Shown: positions 32,125 to 44,540 of the stretch, one piece after another | Position numbering within the stretch: position 1 is the stretch's first letter | Layout of the letters: each line of letters starts with the position of its first letter | DNA from: Polytrichum commune | Taxonomy: Eukaryota > Streptophyta > Polytrichopsida > Polytrichales > Polytrichaceae | Assembly: GCA_950295325.1 (NCBI GenBank) | Contig: OX485804.1 | Coordinates: 17,424,001 to 17,488,000 of the forward strand | Reading direction: 5' to 3' | DNA length: 64,000 nucleotides | Notes under the pieces: model-generated | Told to the model about the DNA's origin: nothing | The model's input: the letters and a program-made list of their open reading frames with translations, nothing else | The model's database searches: none | Program-made: the position numbers and the translations under genes

Positions 32125-35100
32125 TTATATAATCAGATATTCACCAAATAGGATCGTTACTGTGACCTTTTGGATAGAGTGACTTATTGCCTTGGATTGT
32201 GGTTCCAAATTAGTTAGATGATTCTCAATTTCACTTTGACATGTGGTGACAAGTGAGTGTGTCCTCTTACGTATTTAGTGCAATAATTTATTTTCCTAGT
32301 AATTGTGGTCCAATAGTGCAGGTATTGTCATGATAAACTAAGTATTATAAACATTTATGGAATGTTGGAGAAATTAGTCACGCTAGTCACACTAATGACC
32401 CTCTTTTAGTGTAGCGCAACACCTCCACATCATGTTCTTTCTGTTGTTACCAATACTTTAAAGTATCACAATTTCCACAGGATTTACAATTCATTTTTTA
32501 TTGAACCGCGGAGCTGCCGCTTTGTTTTGGTCAATGGACGACGCTTCCACTTGTCATTGCCTTGGACCTCAGGCCCAAAATGTCCAAGTTCATGATGAGT
32601 TTAAATAGTATGAAACTTGAGGATGTTTGCAAGGAACTCACAAGAGCAAATGCAAATCCAAATACCAACAGAAAAGATCTTCACTACCAGTCTAATGCCT
32701 TGCACTTTGTTAGATTATGGGGATTCCCAAGTGTTAGAAGGTGTTATATTTGAAGATGGATATGACAAGTTCGTATCCTTCACGTGTGTTCATGTTGGAT
32801 TTAGAAATGAACAAATGTGTTGTCTACTAGTTTGTAGTTCCCTTTAAGATACACTAGGATTAGTATTTGAACTCCTATGTTCACTTGTGCGTGCGGGATT
32901 AAATCATGCTACAAGCATTGTCAAAGCTTTTCGGAGTGGGCAGTGAAGAAACAACCAGCTAATAGGGTATGGAACTTAGAAATTGTTGTTATCATTTTGC
33001 AACAAGTGCAGGTTTATTGCAACATTCTTGAACACATAGCCTCCTATGGTGCACTTGTTATCCAAAAGTTGAAGTATGAATTATCCCAATCCTGGTATGC
33101 ATGTGAGATATTCTCACATGTGTGTATCCGTCACATGCGTTACTCTATTGAATCTACTTGATTTCCCATATTGTAGCCTTAGGTTCCTTGGGTTTAGCCT
33201 CTTTACATATATTGAACTACCTCACTCTCACAATTGCATTAATCCTTAGCTTAACTTGCGTATTGCCTCATCTATTTCCAATTCATTTCCCTCTCCGACG
33301 ATGTTTCATCCAACTCCTTGTTTTGTTGTGGCTAATCCATGGAGTTCATCAATGATAGTGAAGAGGAGTTTCTTCTTCATGGCATGGATTACATTGCTCA
33401 TAGAATTAATGCAAGTCATCATTGGCGGGAAGCAGAGGACTTTGAAGCACGACTTGGAGTCCCTCAAGAGTGCCATCGAGTTGTGGATGTATGACCACCG
33501 TGATTACACCAAGGCAAATGTTGATTTCACCATTCGGCATCTCGATTCAAACATGTTCAAACCTTTTAAAGCCCATTAGCTAGCTAGGCTAGCCCATATT
33601 TTTTAGGCCTTGATCTAGCCATATAGCTGGGCTAGCTGACTTAAAAAGCTAGCTCAACTAGCTCATATGTTACAAGCAATATGCAACGTTGCACATTGCA
33701 TATTGCATATTGCATCACCCAAGCGTCCCAATAATTTGGATGTCCCTAAGGGTCAATGTTGCATAGGCAACATTTTGTTGATGCTCTAGTGCCACTATGT
33801 TTGTGAGATCCTCAACTTGCCTAAGTAGTTTGTTACTGGGGATTGCAAATCATTCCACGTGATAGGCGCTTCCGCAACTGTCCTTCAAATGGCCCCGATT
33901 GGGATGTGATGAATGAACTTTATTATGATTACCTCCTCGAACTCCATCCATGGGCATTCGTATTCTTGCACTAATATGAAGATTTGGGCTTTGATAGTTG
34001 TATGATGGTATTCTTGCAATGCGTGGACTATGGAAATTATAGTTCAAAATTTTGGGTTCACTACACCCCCACACTTGTGTGTGGCAGCACTATGCAAGAA
34101 GAGATAGTTGATATGTGATATTTTGCAATCTTTCATTCATCTCTATCTCGTGCAATTTTATGTAGGCAAACAACCAAACATTAGAGGCCTCTCGATGGTG
34201 GACTATGTGCACACTCTAAATTGCACGTGACATTCTAAATTGTACATGTGTTCATTTTAGTTGTTTTGGTGAATTATGTGATTTTGATTTTTCACATCTT
34301 ATCTACAAAGTTTGCATACATTTGCACATGTTTGCTTGTGTGTTATTATCTCATCTTGGTTAATTTTGATTTCCATGTCCACATAGGATTTTCTTTGTTA
34401 GTATCTTGTTTCTTGCATAATTCTTCTATTGGATTGGCACTATATTTTCCTTGTCTTATCCCTTCAATATGATTCAAGGCATCTTTGTAGTTATAAATCA
34501 TTTTTCAAATGATGTATGTGTTTGCTATATAATCAACATTCCTCCCCTCTCTCACTTGCCTCGTGTGTGTTAAGTGTATATCTTCTATATGAAATAAGCA
34601 TATAATTGTTTGGCATAAGCATTTCCATACAGTGTGCATAACTCCATTATTTTTTTACGGGCAACTCGGAAAATATAAACATGACCTACCTAAAAGTTTT
34701 CACAATAAAGACTATGTATAAGCCCCTGAAATAACAATCCACGGTCTTGAGGCCCTAGTCCATAGATATTAAAATATGTCAAACATGAGCAGTCTCCCAT
34801 GAGCATGCTCATGAAATTGCACTCTTGACTTGATCATGAAGGTAACGGTTAGATGCCACCCCATTTCCACGCCAATGGAAATTGTCTTGAAATTTAGCAA
34901 AGAGGTCTTTGAAGACCTTGCATTCGTCGTGTCCGAGTCATTTAAGATTGATGGCAAAAAAATCCTATAGGGGGTCAAGTTTTGGTGTTGGATGCTAGAT
35001 GAGAAGTACACTCGTATGCATTAATTTTCTCTCTTTGCCTAAACTCATGACTATAACTTCTCTTCTTGACCCAAACCTTGATTGTCCTTGACTTACATTT

Positions 35101-37835
35101 CTAGGACTTTACAAAGGATGCAAAACAATGGTTGCTAGCTTAATGTAAGGTATGGGTGCAAGGCTCTTGCTAAAAGTGGACCAAAACAATGCCTTGGTTT
35201 ACTAGAACCATATTTTTTTGGTCAAACACCTAACAATAACATCAATTGGATTATTTTTTTCATGGTGATCTCTATTGTTGAGCTAAATGTTCAAATATAG
35301 AATATCGAGATGATATCTTTCAAGCTTATCATTCCAAGTAATGCCTAGAAGCTAATGGGCAAAATATGATTTTGGATGTACAATTCATAACCTTGAATAT
35401 TAGGAAGTTGGATTTAATTATTTTTCTTCTTCTATATTCCTTGAGTTCATTATAAACTTGAATGCATCATCAAAATTTGTAGAACATTATCAATCAACAT
35501 AAATTTATCATTTTTAAAACATTTTCTACACAACTACTTGTTTAATATCACCTACTTACACACCACTTGTGCCGTCTTCTAAAATATTTATATTTTTTCT
35601 TTATCTAATTTTGTCAACATAAATTACTTTGATTTGCAATTTTTTTTCAATGTTTAGAATTTACTTCTTCGTATACCTCAAAGTTAGTATATAATTCTAA
35701 ATCACTTTCACTTAAACCTATGCATGGGATCATGATATGTCCACTTTACTGTGCTTGCACTCATGTATGGTTTTACTTTAATGGGCACCTATGTGCTCAA
35801 ACTGAATAATTCTGATCACGAGGTCAATTTTTTAGGATTGTCCCATAAATAGATAGAAAATGCAAAGCACGAAGATAGTCATTTTCTTTGTTTAAGAATC
35901 GGAGTGGAGATGCAAAAGCTATAACTTGGGTCCAAATTGGAGATTTTCTTTCTTGTTGAAAGATCATGTGGATCCTCCATATTCAAGTGAACACTATTAA
36001 GTTAAAAATGGTTAAGCATATTTTGAGCACATTGTCCAAATTCGTTGTAAGGTGTTGTCTTATCAATGTCCATTCTTAAGTAGAAGCTTAATTATATTTC
36101 ACTTAAATATAGGTGTTTATTAAGAAAAGTGACCACATCGTCACAAACTTCACATTGTTTTTTGCATCTAGTATTCAATCACGTTAAATCAATGCCCACC
36201 AAACATATTGGATTGCAATTTTAATCATCTGTTTATATATTTTATAGTTGCATGACCTACAAGATTGAATCATGTGTCGAATTATTATTGATTGAATCAT
36301 TAGCTGATTAATGAGTTGAAACCGTAAAGGATATGTATCAACACTTACTCAATATGTGATTTTGGTCACTTGTATTTTGAGGTGAATCATAAGCTCACGT
36401 AGCTTAATAGTTGGATATATTTGACACTTCCTACAGTTGAAAACCCGACTGCACTAAATGCCAACAAACGGTGATGCCACCAACGTCAATGGGTGTGGGT
36501 AACTCGATGTAATGCGACTATATTGTTACCTCTCTATAAAATCCACCCTATTGCTTTGACATGGTTGAAAGGATGTTGGGGTCCCTTGATTTCCATACAG
36601 TGTTCAAGAAATGGATGTAAGCAAGCAAATTTAAATCTCTCATATTCCAAAAGGGGTTAAAAAAATCCCTACAAAACATGGGCATTTTTTCGTCATTGGG
36701 ATTCCACCCCGGCCACATTGACGTTGGTAGGATGAGCATTGGCCGAGGCATGAATCTTAAGCCCATTCAACATTCAACATTCATACAACATGGTCCGCCA
36801 TGTTGAGCATTTGGATAACGGGCTCACATTCATGCCGGTACAATGTATGGGGGTAATTTTTCTTTCTTTCTTTCTTCGACATTCATAACATGTCTAGTAG
36901 GTCACTGCAAGCACCAACGAATTATGATGACGTGATTGGTCCCAAGCAACGACACATTGTCAATATTTTATTCTACAACCTAGTAAAGCAAACTTGCAAT
37001 TCCCAGTTGCCAGTGCATTGTGGCATAATGAATATCGCTCAAGCTAGATATTGCTCATTTCGTAAGGGAGGCCCAACATAAAAGGTGCAAAATGCCTACT
37101 TAATTCCCGGCCTTGTGGTGCAAGAACCTGTGCTAAGTAATGTTACTTAAGGTAGAGGGTGCTAAATCCAACACCTACCCCAAAAGAAGCACCTATGAAT
37201 GCCTCCTAATCATGTACCCAGAACACACCTTTAACCATATGAATGTCTCCGATACAAAGTGGAGGCGGATTCAGGTGAAAAGTGGTGTGGTTGTGGGAAA
37301 ATATGGGGTTGGTATTGGGCGAAAGTGGGATTGGATTTCAGCAAGCGTTGGAACGTAGGTTGGGGTGGCTCACTTATATGTATTCATTAAGATCCCACAT
37401 GCAAAAGTTATAAGAGCTCAATTTTTTTTATTGGATGAAAATTTGGTTTTTAGTGCTGTTGTGATTTGGGCAAAAAGTGGGGGCCGTTTTGGGAGCTATT
37501 TGCAATGAAAAAGGTGGGGGTTTAGGGACAAATTCAAGAAGCTAGGAGGAAGTGACTTCAAAACTTTGTAAAATATTCATACGATGTCCAATTTATTTTA
37601 TTTTGGTTTTTGTTTCTACTACGTCTAGACCAATCTGCACACCACTAATGCAAACGGACTCCCAAAGTAGGCTACAATCGCTTAAAGTGGTGGGTTAAGC
37701 ACCCTCGACCGTAGTGTGTTTCCCAACAAGCTGAATCAGCTTATGTTTTTCCAACTGCAATGGACTCCGCCAAATCTTCCATTTGGTAAAGCTGTGGCCA
37801 TTTTACCTGTCATGTCCCTAATTTCCAGCAAAAGT
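32125..37835. other. Long intergenic stretch
   Basis: No gene supported over 5.7 kb. Noted: a plus-strand coding-like patch near 33350-33560 with frame changes (EEEFLLHGMDYIAHRI in one frame, YDHRDYTKANVDF in another), possibly a transposon ORF relic; GCTAGCT-rich palindromic text near 33575-33670, followed by repeated TTGCATATTGCAT; and a (TTTC)n run near 36859-36876. Confidence 0.5.
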
Positions 37836-37937
37836 GGATGGTCTCCGTCGTTACAAGAAAGCAATTTGGTGGACAGCAAAAGTTGATGTCCCTTCTGGAT
37901 GGTCTCCGGCGTTACAAGAAAGCAATTTGGTGGACAG
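37836..37937. repeat. Tandem duplication, 61-bp period
   Basis: The 41-bp unit running from GGATGGTCTCC to TTTGGTGGACAG at 37836-37876 is repeated with a single base change (CGTCG to CGGCG) at 37897-37937; the AGCAAAAGT preceding copy one is also repeated. A very recent duplication. Confidence 0.95.
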
Positions 37938-39141
37938 TGGCGCTCAAGGACTCGGAGTTAGTTCTGGACGCGGAGCAATATTAGAACACATAAGTTAACT
38001 GGGGCTGGACTTGCACATGAGCTTCCTAATTACCCACATTAGCATGGCGTAGCGAAGCTTGCAATAAAGAATTTGTTGTTCGTGTCACTCCCATGATGGT
38101 CAGTCATGCCCACCCTTATCGAAACGAAAAGCGGAGAGCCGCGCGTCGAATAGAAGTACACCGCCTGCGTCACGCCCATTAAACAATCCAAAGGAAACCC
38201 TCACTATTTAGACCTGCACGCACACACAAAGCACATATTTCTCGGAGGAGCGCGCGCCAAACGTAGGCAACGGTAGAGTCAACAATGTGGAACTGTGACT
38301 CCTCCTATTGCTTCTAGTCCCAAATGACGAAAGGCAGCGTCGCAGCCAGACCAATCCAGGAGTGCGAGCATGTGGCTGAGAAGATCACAGCCATCACCTA
38401 AATTAAGCATGAACAGATTTAGCATCCTGGTCCCTCCCTGTTACAGGTAGGTCTAGAACAATCAAGCCCAGTGGAATGTAGTGCACAATAGCTTAATATG
38501 GATATCGCCCTCATTGCTCAAAAGATACCTGGTAGGGGCATTGCTCTAATTTTCACCATGGGTAACAAGTGAAACGCAAGCTTTAAATGATCTGGTGTCC
38601 ATTTTAAGACCATCGTGTTTGTATTTGTAACCTAGATGCGAGAAATTAGCAGTACTCGTCAGAGATGAGATTTGGGAAAGCCACTGTTCGCGTGATTCCA
38701 GATCAGTGGATTTAAACCGAGTTCAAACACGTAATATACTTCGATGTTGCGCGGCAGGCGCTGGGATCACCTGGCTCCAATCTCTGCCTGCCGTCGAGAA
38801 GGGGGTCGTGGTAGGTAGGGTTAAAGCCGATCGTCCGGTTCGCCGAGGGTGCATGCATTAGACTACTCCTCGTTGGCCAATATCTTGGCAGCAGACCGAG
38901 ACCTAGAACTTCTGGCTCGAGGCGGCACGGAGCTGCTTCCTGCCAGATGGTGCAGGCATCAATGCAGCCCACATTTTGATGTGGCTTCGAAACTGTGGTA
39001 CAGTTTTGGGAGATCTGATGTAAGCTCCGCAGGGCTTGAACCGCAAATTGTTCATAGAGTACTATGAAATTACATGGATTCAGTGAAGTTGACATAGTTT
39101 CCGGAGTTTGCTTTCGGAGGGTGTGGGGTTGGGGGTTCAAG
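37938..39141. other. Upstream region of the EXORDIUM-CUB gene
   Basis: GC-richer than the flanks, with no independent gene supported. A minus-strand frame at 39437-38712 (241 codons) overlaps exon 1 of the EXORDIUM-CUB gene antisense and shows no motif; it is treated as a shadow. It probably contains the gene's promoter and 5' leader, but no TATA box stands out. Confidence 0.45.
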
Positions 39142-41477
39142 ATGGGCCTCTCGCGGGTGGCATTGATGGTGCTTTTGGTGCTGCAAGTCGGAACATATGT
39201 TGATTGTGCTCCTGTTGTGCACGGTAAGAGCTCACCTAGGATAAAGCGGACGAGTGCTGGCGGTTTTCGTGAAACGCAGTTGCATGCAACTTCGTTATCG
39301 GAAAGTTCAGTAGGGACCCTCACAGTTCCTTCGTCCCCCACGTTGCTCGGCAACAAGTATCGGCCGCCCATTATCAACTTCAGGTACCAGGGAGGTCCGG
39401 TAAGCATTGTAACCATCTCAATTCCACAATGTGTCAATGTTACTGGTCTTGAAATCTACCCACATTTGTTATCAACTGCCAAATGCCAACTTTTGCAATT
39501 TTGAAGGGTTCATGACTGTCCAGAGGGAGTATATGTGGCGACATGGGTTATTTATTTGAGAGGTTGATAATGATCTGGGTGTGAATGTTCAAAAGTATTC
39601 AAATCCTCCCACATTCTGTCATGAACTGCAAGAGGACAACTTTTGCAATATTGGGAGGTGTATGAGTGTCCGGAGGGAACATGTGTGGCTATATGGGTTA
39701 TTCATTCGGGACGTTGGAAGTGCATTGGGTGTGAGTGTTACAAAGATCAAGTCTTCGCGGATCTGATTTGAACTGCCAGATGACGCGTTTTGCAATACGT
39801 TAGAGTGCTGTCTGGTTCAATACGTTGAATGCCAAAACAAATCACCCACGTTGGACTGGTCATGGTCCTGACCAATGTGGACACGACACGTGGCGAGATT
39901 ATACCAAAGGATATTTATTATGTGTAGAACCTGCACCCTGCGGTATCGGTAAACATTCGAGAGGGAATTCGTTGTGTGGCGATTACACGTGTGAGGTTGC
40001 GGGAGGTCAATGATGATGACCTGGCTGTGAATTTCAGGTCCTATGGCAACCCATTCACGTCTACATTGTTTGGTACGGCACCTGGTCGAAGAGCGAGAAG
40101 TGCGTCATCCGCACCGCCATCCAGTCGCTAACTCCGGGCAAGTCCATCGAGAAGTTCCCGAACCTGGCCAACCTGTGGTCGATTGTGAGCAAGTACTACC
40201 AGGATCCCCAATTTGCAGGGGATAAGCGCAGGTACACAAGCAAGAAGGTGACCATTGAACAGGAGCTGGACCAGCCTTCTCCCAAGAAGTCCATTGATCC
40301 CAACAACGACCCGGTGAACATTATCTACAACCATCTTGTCGCTGGGAATCTCAAGCACGACCCGGACCAGGGTGTCTACTTCGTCTTCACAGGTGCTGAC
40401 GTGGCGTTTCCGGGTGGTGGGTTCTGCGGGTACCATGATTTCACATGCTACAACACAAGCCTGGATTGCTTGACCACCGAGAATAATTTCCTCTACTCCT
40501 TCGTCCCCCTGCCTTCGGCTGCCAATGGCCTGTCCGGTTCATGCAATGACTTCGCCAATCCCGGGGGGGTTAATTTCATCCCTCTGCCTCCACCCAACCA
40601 CAAAGTTTCACCAAGTGGAACCTTGGACTCTATGGTCGACACAATCATGCATGAGCTTATGTCGCTCGCGATTGACCCATATCTGAATGCCTGGAAACAT
40701 GTGCGGACTGACATTAACACCGAGGCAGCAGATTTTTGCATCTTCAACTACGCTGCGGGCGACTGGGATTATTGCTTCCTGGCGAGCACGTACTATGATT
40801 TCTCCCAGGCGAATGATCCTAATACGTGTTCCAGTTTCCCCAACCCCGTACATTACTTGACGGATCCTGTGTCCAAAGTCCACTTCAATCAGCACGGGAT
40901 TGACGGGTCCCAGTTCCTTGTGCAGAAAATTTGGAGTTTGGCTCAAAAGGGCTGTGCGTCCCAACCTGAAGGTGAGATGCTTAATTTTGTCTGTTTAATC
41001 AATTGTTTACTTATCAACAGAAGACAGCAATGTATATTCAATCCGGCGTAGTTTGATTGTCGCTGGTGATCTAATTTGTAGACACGTTTATTGGATCAAA
41101 ATGCAGCTCGGTGTCCATCAAAGCAGGTGTTATTCTGCGATAAGAATGCGGGGAAAATTCAGAGGGGGTTGTTCTTCAACGGAGTGGGTTTACAGAGCTA
41201 CGCCGCTGGTCAGAATTGCAGCTGGAAAATAAAATTCACGCAGTGTACAATGAAGGTGACATTCAGATTCGAAATACTTGCCCTTGCGTACGATGACTTG
41301 GACTACATCAAAATCTTCAAAGGGGACAAAGTGGTGAAGAAGCTGACCGGCTTTGGGAAGAACATTGTGTTCACGGCGGTAGGAAAGGAGTTCGATTTGC
41401 AGTTTGTGACGTTTGGTAAAAGAGGCCCTTATCCTGCTTCAGCTGGATTCATATTGCGCTACACAGCTAAGCGGTAG
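39142..41477 (+). CDS. EXORDIUM (phosphate-induced protein 1)-CUB domain fusion, secreted
   Basis: Three exons: 39142-39399, 40038-40971 and 41107-41477 (520 residues). Exon 1 encodes a signal peptide (about residues 1-22, LMVLLVLQ core) and ends FRYQGGP at CCG/GTAAGC; exon 2 resumes in phase 0 after TTTCAG with VLWQPIHVYIVWYGTWSKSE. This is the EXORDIUM/PHI-1 start (Y.GGP ... V.LIWYG..). Further family marks are KYYQDP, GVYFVFTGADV, GFCGYHDF, ATG-free Cys-rich middle, DTIMHELMSLAIDPYLNAW, HFNQHGIDGSQFLVQKIW. EXORDIUM proteins are apoplastic regulators of growth and carbon status. Exon 2 ends at AAG/GTGAGA in phase 1; exon 3 (acceptor GCAG at 41103-41106) gives a C-terminal CUB domain: two N-terminal Cys, NCSWKI, MKVTFRFEILAL, DDLDYIKIF, ASAGFILRY. 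Intron 2 (135 bp) retention would stop at 41051 without the CUB domain. The acceptor choice is forced by frame, since GTAG at 41081 would shift frame. Typical EXORDIUM proteins are about 300-350 residues without CUB. Confidence 0.82.
39400..40037 (+). repeat. Intron 1 built of about 150-bp tandem repeats
   Basis: Within the first intron of the EXORDIUM-CUB gene, phrases recur at a spacing near 150 bp: AACTGC at 39474, 39624 and 39771; (C/T)TTTTGCAATA/T after each; GAGGGA..ATGTGTGGC; ATGGGTTATT(T/C)ATT; GGGTGTGA(A/G)TGTT. The third copy is stretched by an insertion before GGCGATTACACGTG and ends GCTGTGAATTTCAG, which is the splice acceptor. The intron thus grew by tandem duplication. Confidence 0.75.
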
Positions 41478-41793
41478 GTTGATCACAACTTTATCTTGTC
41501 GTCGGTCCATGTATCTTGGATTACTTTCATTAAGTCAATTTTACATGCCATTCAAGCAGCCAAGCTAGATTTTCAGAGTACCACGAATTTGTTGTGAGTT
41601 GCTGCTTCATGCACTAAAAAATTTCTGCAATTGGTATTGTAATTTTTCACAATCTGGATCTCGTGGTGCATGCAGCTATACCGGCTTCTACTGAGGGGTT
41701 GCGCAGCCTTCTGGTACATCGTTTGTTTGGTGTTCGCCGGGTGCAACTTGTGTTCAACCTTCCAAACTCTTACTACTTCAATCGACAGCTCTA
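41478..41793. other. Probable 3' UTR of the EXORDIUM-CUB gene
   Basis: Directly follows the stop codon; AT-rich without a clear polyadenylation signal that I would single out. Confidence 0.4.
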
Positions 41794-42084
41794 TTGCGGG
41801 AAATTGTAGAATTGCCTCGCATTCCAGGAAATACTGCAGCGAGCAAAGTGTTCGAGGTTAGCTCAACACTGGACACTAGAAATGTTTTTTATGATGGGTT
41901 CAACGGGTGGATGCATTCAGTGGGGATTCATCGAGGAGCAGTGGATGAAAGACATCAGCCTATAGCCTGGTGGAATCGTCTCCGAAAAAAGCTTGCTGGG
42001 CCAGATCTAAAGTCGTCACCCACTCAAGCGGAGACTCATAAAATATATTTCTTGTATCCGTTTGAGATCATCAGCCTAGCTTGA
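41794..42084 (+). CDS. Coding-like ORF of unknown function
   Basis: The frame is open for at least 96 codons and reads protein-like (LREIVELPRIPGN, TLDTRNVFYDGFNGWM, QPIAWWNRLRKKLAGPD). Just upstream, near 41690-41810, a different frame is also protein-like (VRRVQLVFNLPNSYYFNRQLYCG), which suggests an exon pair or a single gene with a frame break. A possible acceptor (GTGCATGCAG) lies near 41673. I do not recognise a family. It follows the EXORDIUM-CUB gene by 316 bp in the same direction and could be its far 3' flank or a separate gene fragment. Confidence 0.25.
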   Translation: MREIVELPRIPGNTAASKVFEVSSTLDTRNVFYDGFNGWMHSVGIHRGAVDERHQPIAWWNRLRKKLAGPDLKSSPTQAETHKIYFLYPFEIISLA

Positions 42085-44376
42085 AAACAATCACCAATTA
42101 TTCTTTTTATTAACCTTGTGAGGAAGAGCAGTGCAAGGTGACGGAGGCTAGCTAGACCATTCTTTGATGTTACCCTTTGAATGTAGAAGGTGTACTCGTA
42201 CCCTGCGTGTCAACAAACTAAATTCATTTGTACAAGTCATGAATAAACCTCTTACCTTTTCCTAACCCTTCCTTAAAAGCTCCCCACAGGTGTTATACTT
42301 TTAATCGAAACACGTGTAGGTTGATTATAGACTGTTATCAAATTAGCCGCACTTCCATTGATCTCCATACAATCATTCCAGATTTTAGTTTTTAAGGTAA
42401 GATTTCATCCATGAAAATCTGAATCTGTTATTCCATTTGTTTGTGTTCATAATACAAATTGAATAAATTGGGTAGAGAATAGGAATAACTTAATCCTTTT
42501 CTCATTCAGTAAATCCGATATTGGAAAGATTTAGAAAGGCGATGGTGACTCTAAGACGTGAGATTGTATGCATTCGTGGAATGGGAAACTTCTATGAGGC
42601 ACTAGAATAAGAGGAACTCTAGAAAAGGAAACAAATGGATAATTTCGTCAGATCGCGGTTAAGAGTCAACCACAATGTGACAGCATTGAAGAAATAAGGA
42701 ACCACTCGTTACTCACTTGCCATGGGTCTGCAATAATTGGCTCTACTGTCTGTGGGCATTGTTCCATTTCTACTTTGACACTACTGCCTGGAATTCTCAA
42801 TTTGAGATGTTGCCAAAAATGATATTTTCCGATGATCATTCAACATTGCATCGTTTCTTGAACAACATTCAAGGGGTTTGGCCCCATGCGGTTGTAGCAG
42901 AGAATTGTGGTTATATGTGGACTGGGTGTTCCTCCCACACCTTGTATGAGATAGTGGTAGGTTGGCTCTTGGAGTGCTGTTGAAGATTCAAGGGAATTTC
43001 TTCTTGGACTTTACCAAGATTCGAACTTCTAATCCTAGAGAAGGGGCTTCAAGTTTGGTGACACCGCATTTTGGAATGACATAATTTCAATGAAGCAATG
43101 ACGAAATGCCGTAGGAATTCCATGCTGTATATAAGCTACACTGTTTTGTCTAATTAGTGTGGGTTACCATTCGTAGCTTCATGTTGCTGTAACTTTTAAT
43201 GGACGCTATTTTGTTTTTGCAAACGAAGTTATATCATGTTCTTCGGTGTGCTACTGTTCTCTCTCTTTGGTATTACATGTTTGAGAAACACAAAAAGAGT
43301 CGTATTATAGAGGTGTCGTCTTCTCATTAATATGACAAATGGCGTAAAGTTTCCATACTATTCAGGGAATATGAAAACATAAGTAATATCAGCTTAGATA
43401 TATATGTATACAACGAGTGTAAGCAATATAGATGGAATGAAATGATAACTTATAACTCCAAACAAATATAAATACAAATACTTTCAAGAACTCTTGAAAT
43501 AGGAGTGCAAAGCTCTCTGGTGTTGCCTTCCCAAGTTAGCAAGTGTCATCTTATCTAAATTCCCTACTAACTTTTGAAAACTAATAATTTCATTAACACC
43601 AAAATATAGAGACTTCTCTAATAAGAAACTAGACAACAATGATGTATGACATTTAGCATCAAGATACTGGTGATATTATATCACCCATGTACAAGGCAAC
43701 ATACGAGGCAGGAGGCCACTCTAACCCTAACCATGTCCAATTTAGACTAGTAACCCTAATTATCATTAAGTTCCCAATGATAAGTGAAGTACCCAAGTAG
43801 TTCCCAAGTGAAAATGGATGTATTTTAGATGTACATAACATAGATGAAAGGAATTTTACCATTAACTACCTCTTTAATATGACAAAACGGAAATTATGAA
43901 TGTTGCATTATTGAGTGTTGTGGTTGTATAAAAGAGGGAGTTTCAAATTAAAAAGTTTGGTCTTGCAAAAATGTGTCGTATAATCGAGGATGTCGTATTA
44001 ATGAGGCTAGAATGAATAACTACTTATGTTATTTGGGTTAAAAAATGATACTCTTAGTAAAATGTTAAATCAATGTGTATCTCCAAATGGAAATCCACAC
44101 CATTAGGAACAACAATGTGGATGTGAGGAATCTTCAGTTCTTACTACTAGGGTAAGTCACATACAAGTCCACCACCTATTCATCCATGCATTCCCTATCT
44201 CTTTGTGCTTCTTGAACTATATAACTACAACATTTAATATGGTATTTAGTGTCATGTACATTATTGGGGAATGGTCTAAATTAGGTGCCTAGGGGTCTTG
44301 TAGTGTCATGAAAGTCTGATTTAATTGTCCAAGTACATCATCACATTTTACACCTAAAGAGGGTATAACCCAATTA
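42085..44376. other. Intergenic
   Basis: No supported gene. An 88-codon ORF at 42717-42983 is Trp/His/Cys-rich but has no motif I recognise. Confidence 0.45.
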
Positions 44377-44540
44377 TGAAGTACCATAGAGGGCTCCCTA
44401 TTCCGACACAAAATAATTCTTTTCTCCTCAAACTATACCACGTGTCATGCTCACATTTGCCATGACCGACTTGAATCCCATGTGGAAACTACGACCCAAC
44501 ACATGGAAAGATGAAATAGGGAGCCCTCTACGGTACATCA
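44377..44540. mobile_element. Hairpin-forming inverted repeat (MITE or small-RNA precursor)
   Basis: The arms TGAAGTACCATAGAGGGCTC... at 44377 and its reverse complement ending at 44540 share about 28 positions with three or four mismatches; the inner 22 bases (GTACC(A/G)TAGAGGGCTCCC and on) have a single mismatch. The loop is about 108 bp. There is no convincing target duplication. The near-perfect 22-bp duplex is the size of a plant miRNA pair, so a MITE-derived small-RNA locus is possible. Confidence 0.6.

Noticed and set aside
33575-33760. GCTAGCT-rich and TTGCATA-rich text as a structured RNA
   Set aside because: The palindromes are short and overlapping and look like simple-sequence drift; no stable single fold is evident by eye.
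38712-39437. A 241-codon minus-strand ORF
   Set aside because: It lies antisense to exon 1 of the EXORDIUM-CUB gene and its leader, has no motif, and the plus-strand reading has a signal peptide, family motif and splice continuity.
40043-40747. Several ORFs in other frames over the EXORDIUM exon
   Set aside because: All overlap exon 2 and lack motifs; they reflect its high GC content.
41082-41106. Acceptor GTAG at 41080-41081 for exon 3 of the EXORDIUM-CUB gene
   Set aside because: With the strong donor at 40972 it shifts frame and meets a stop within about 20 codons, whereas 41107 restores the CUB frame. It could still be a minor isoform.
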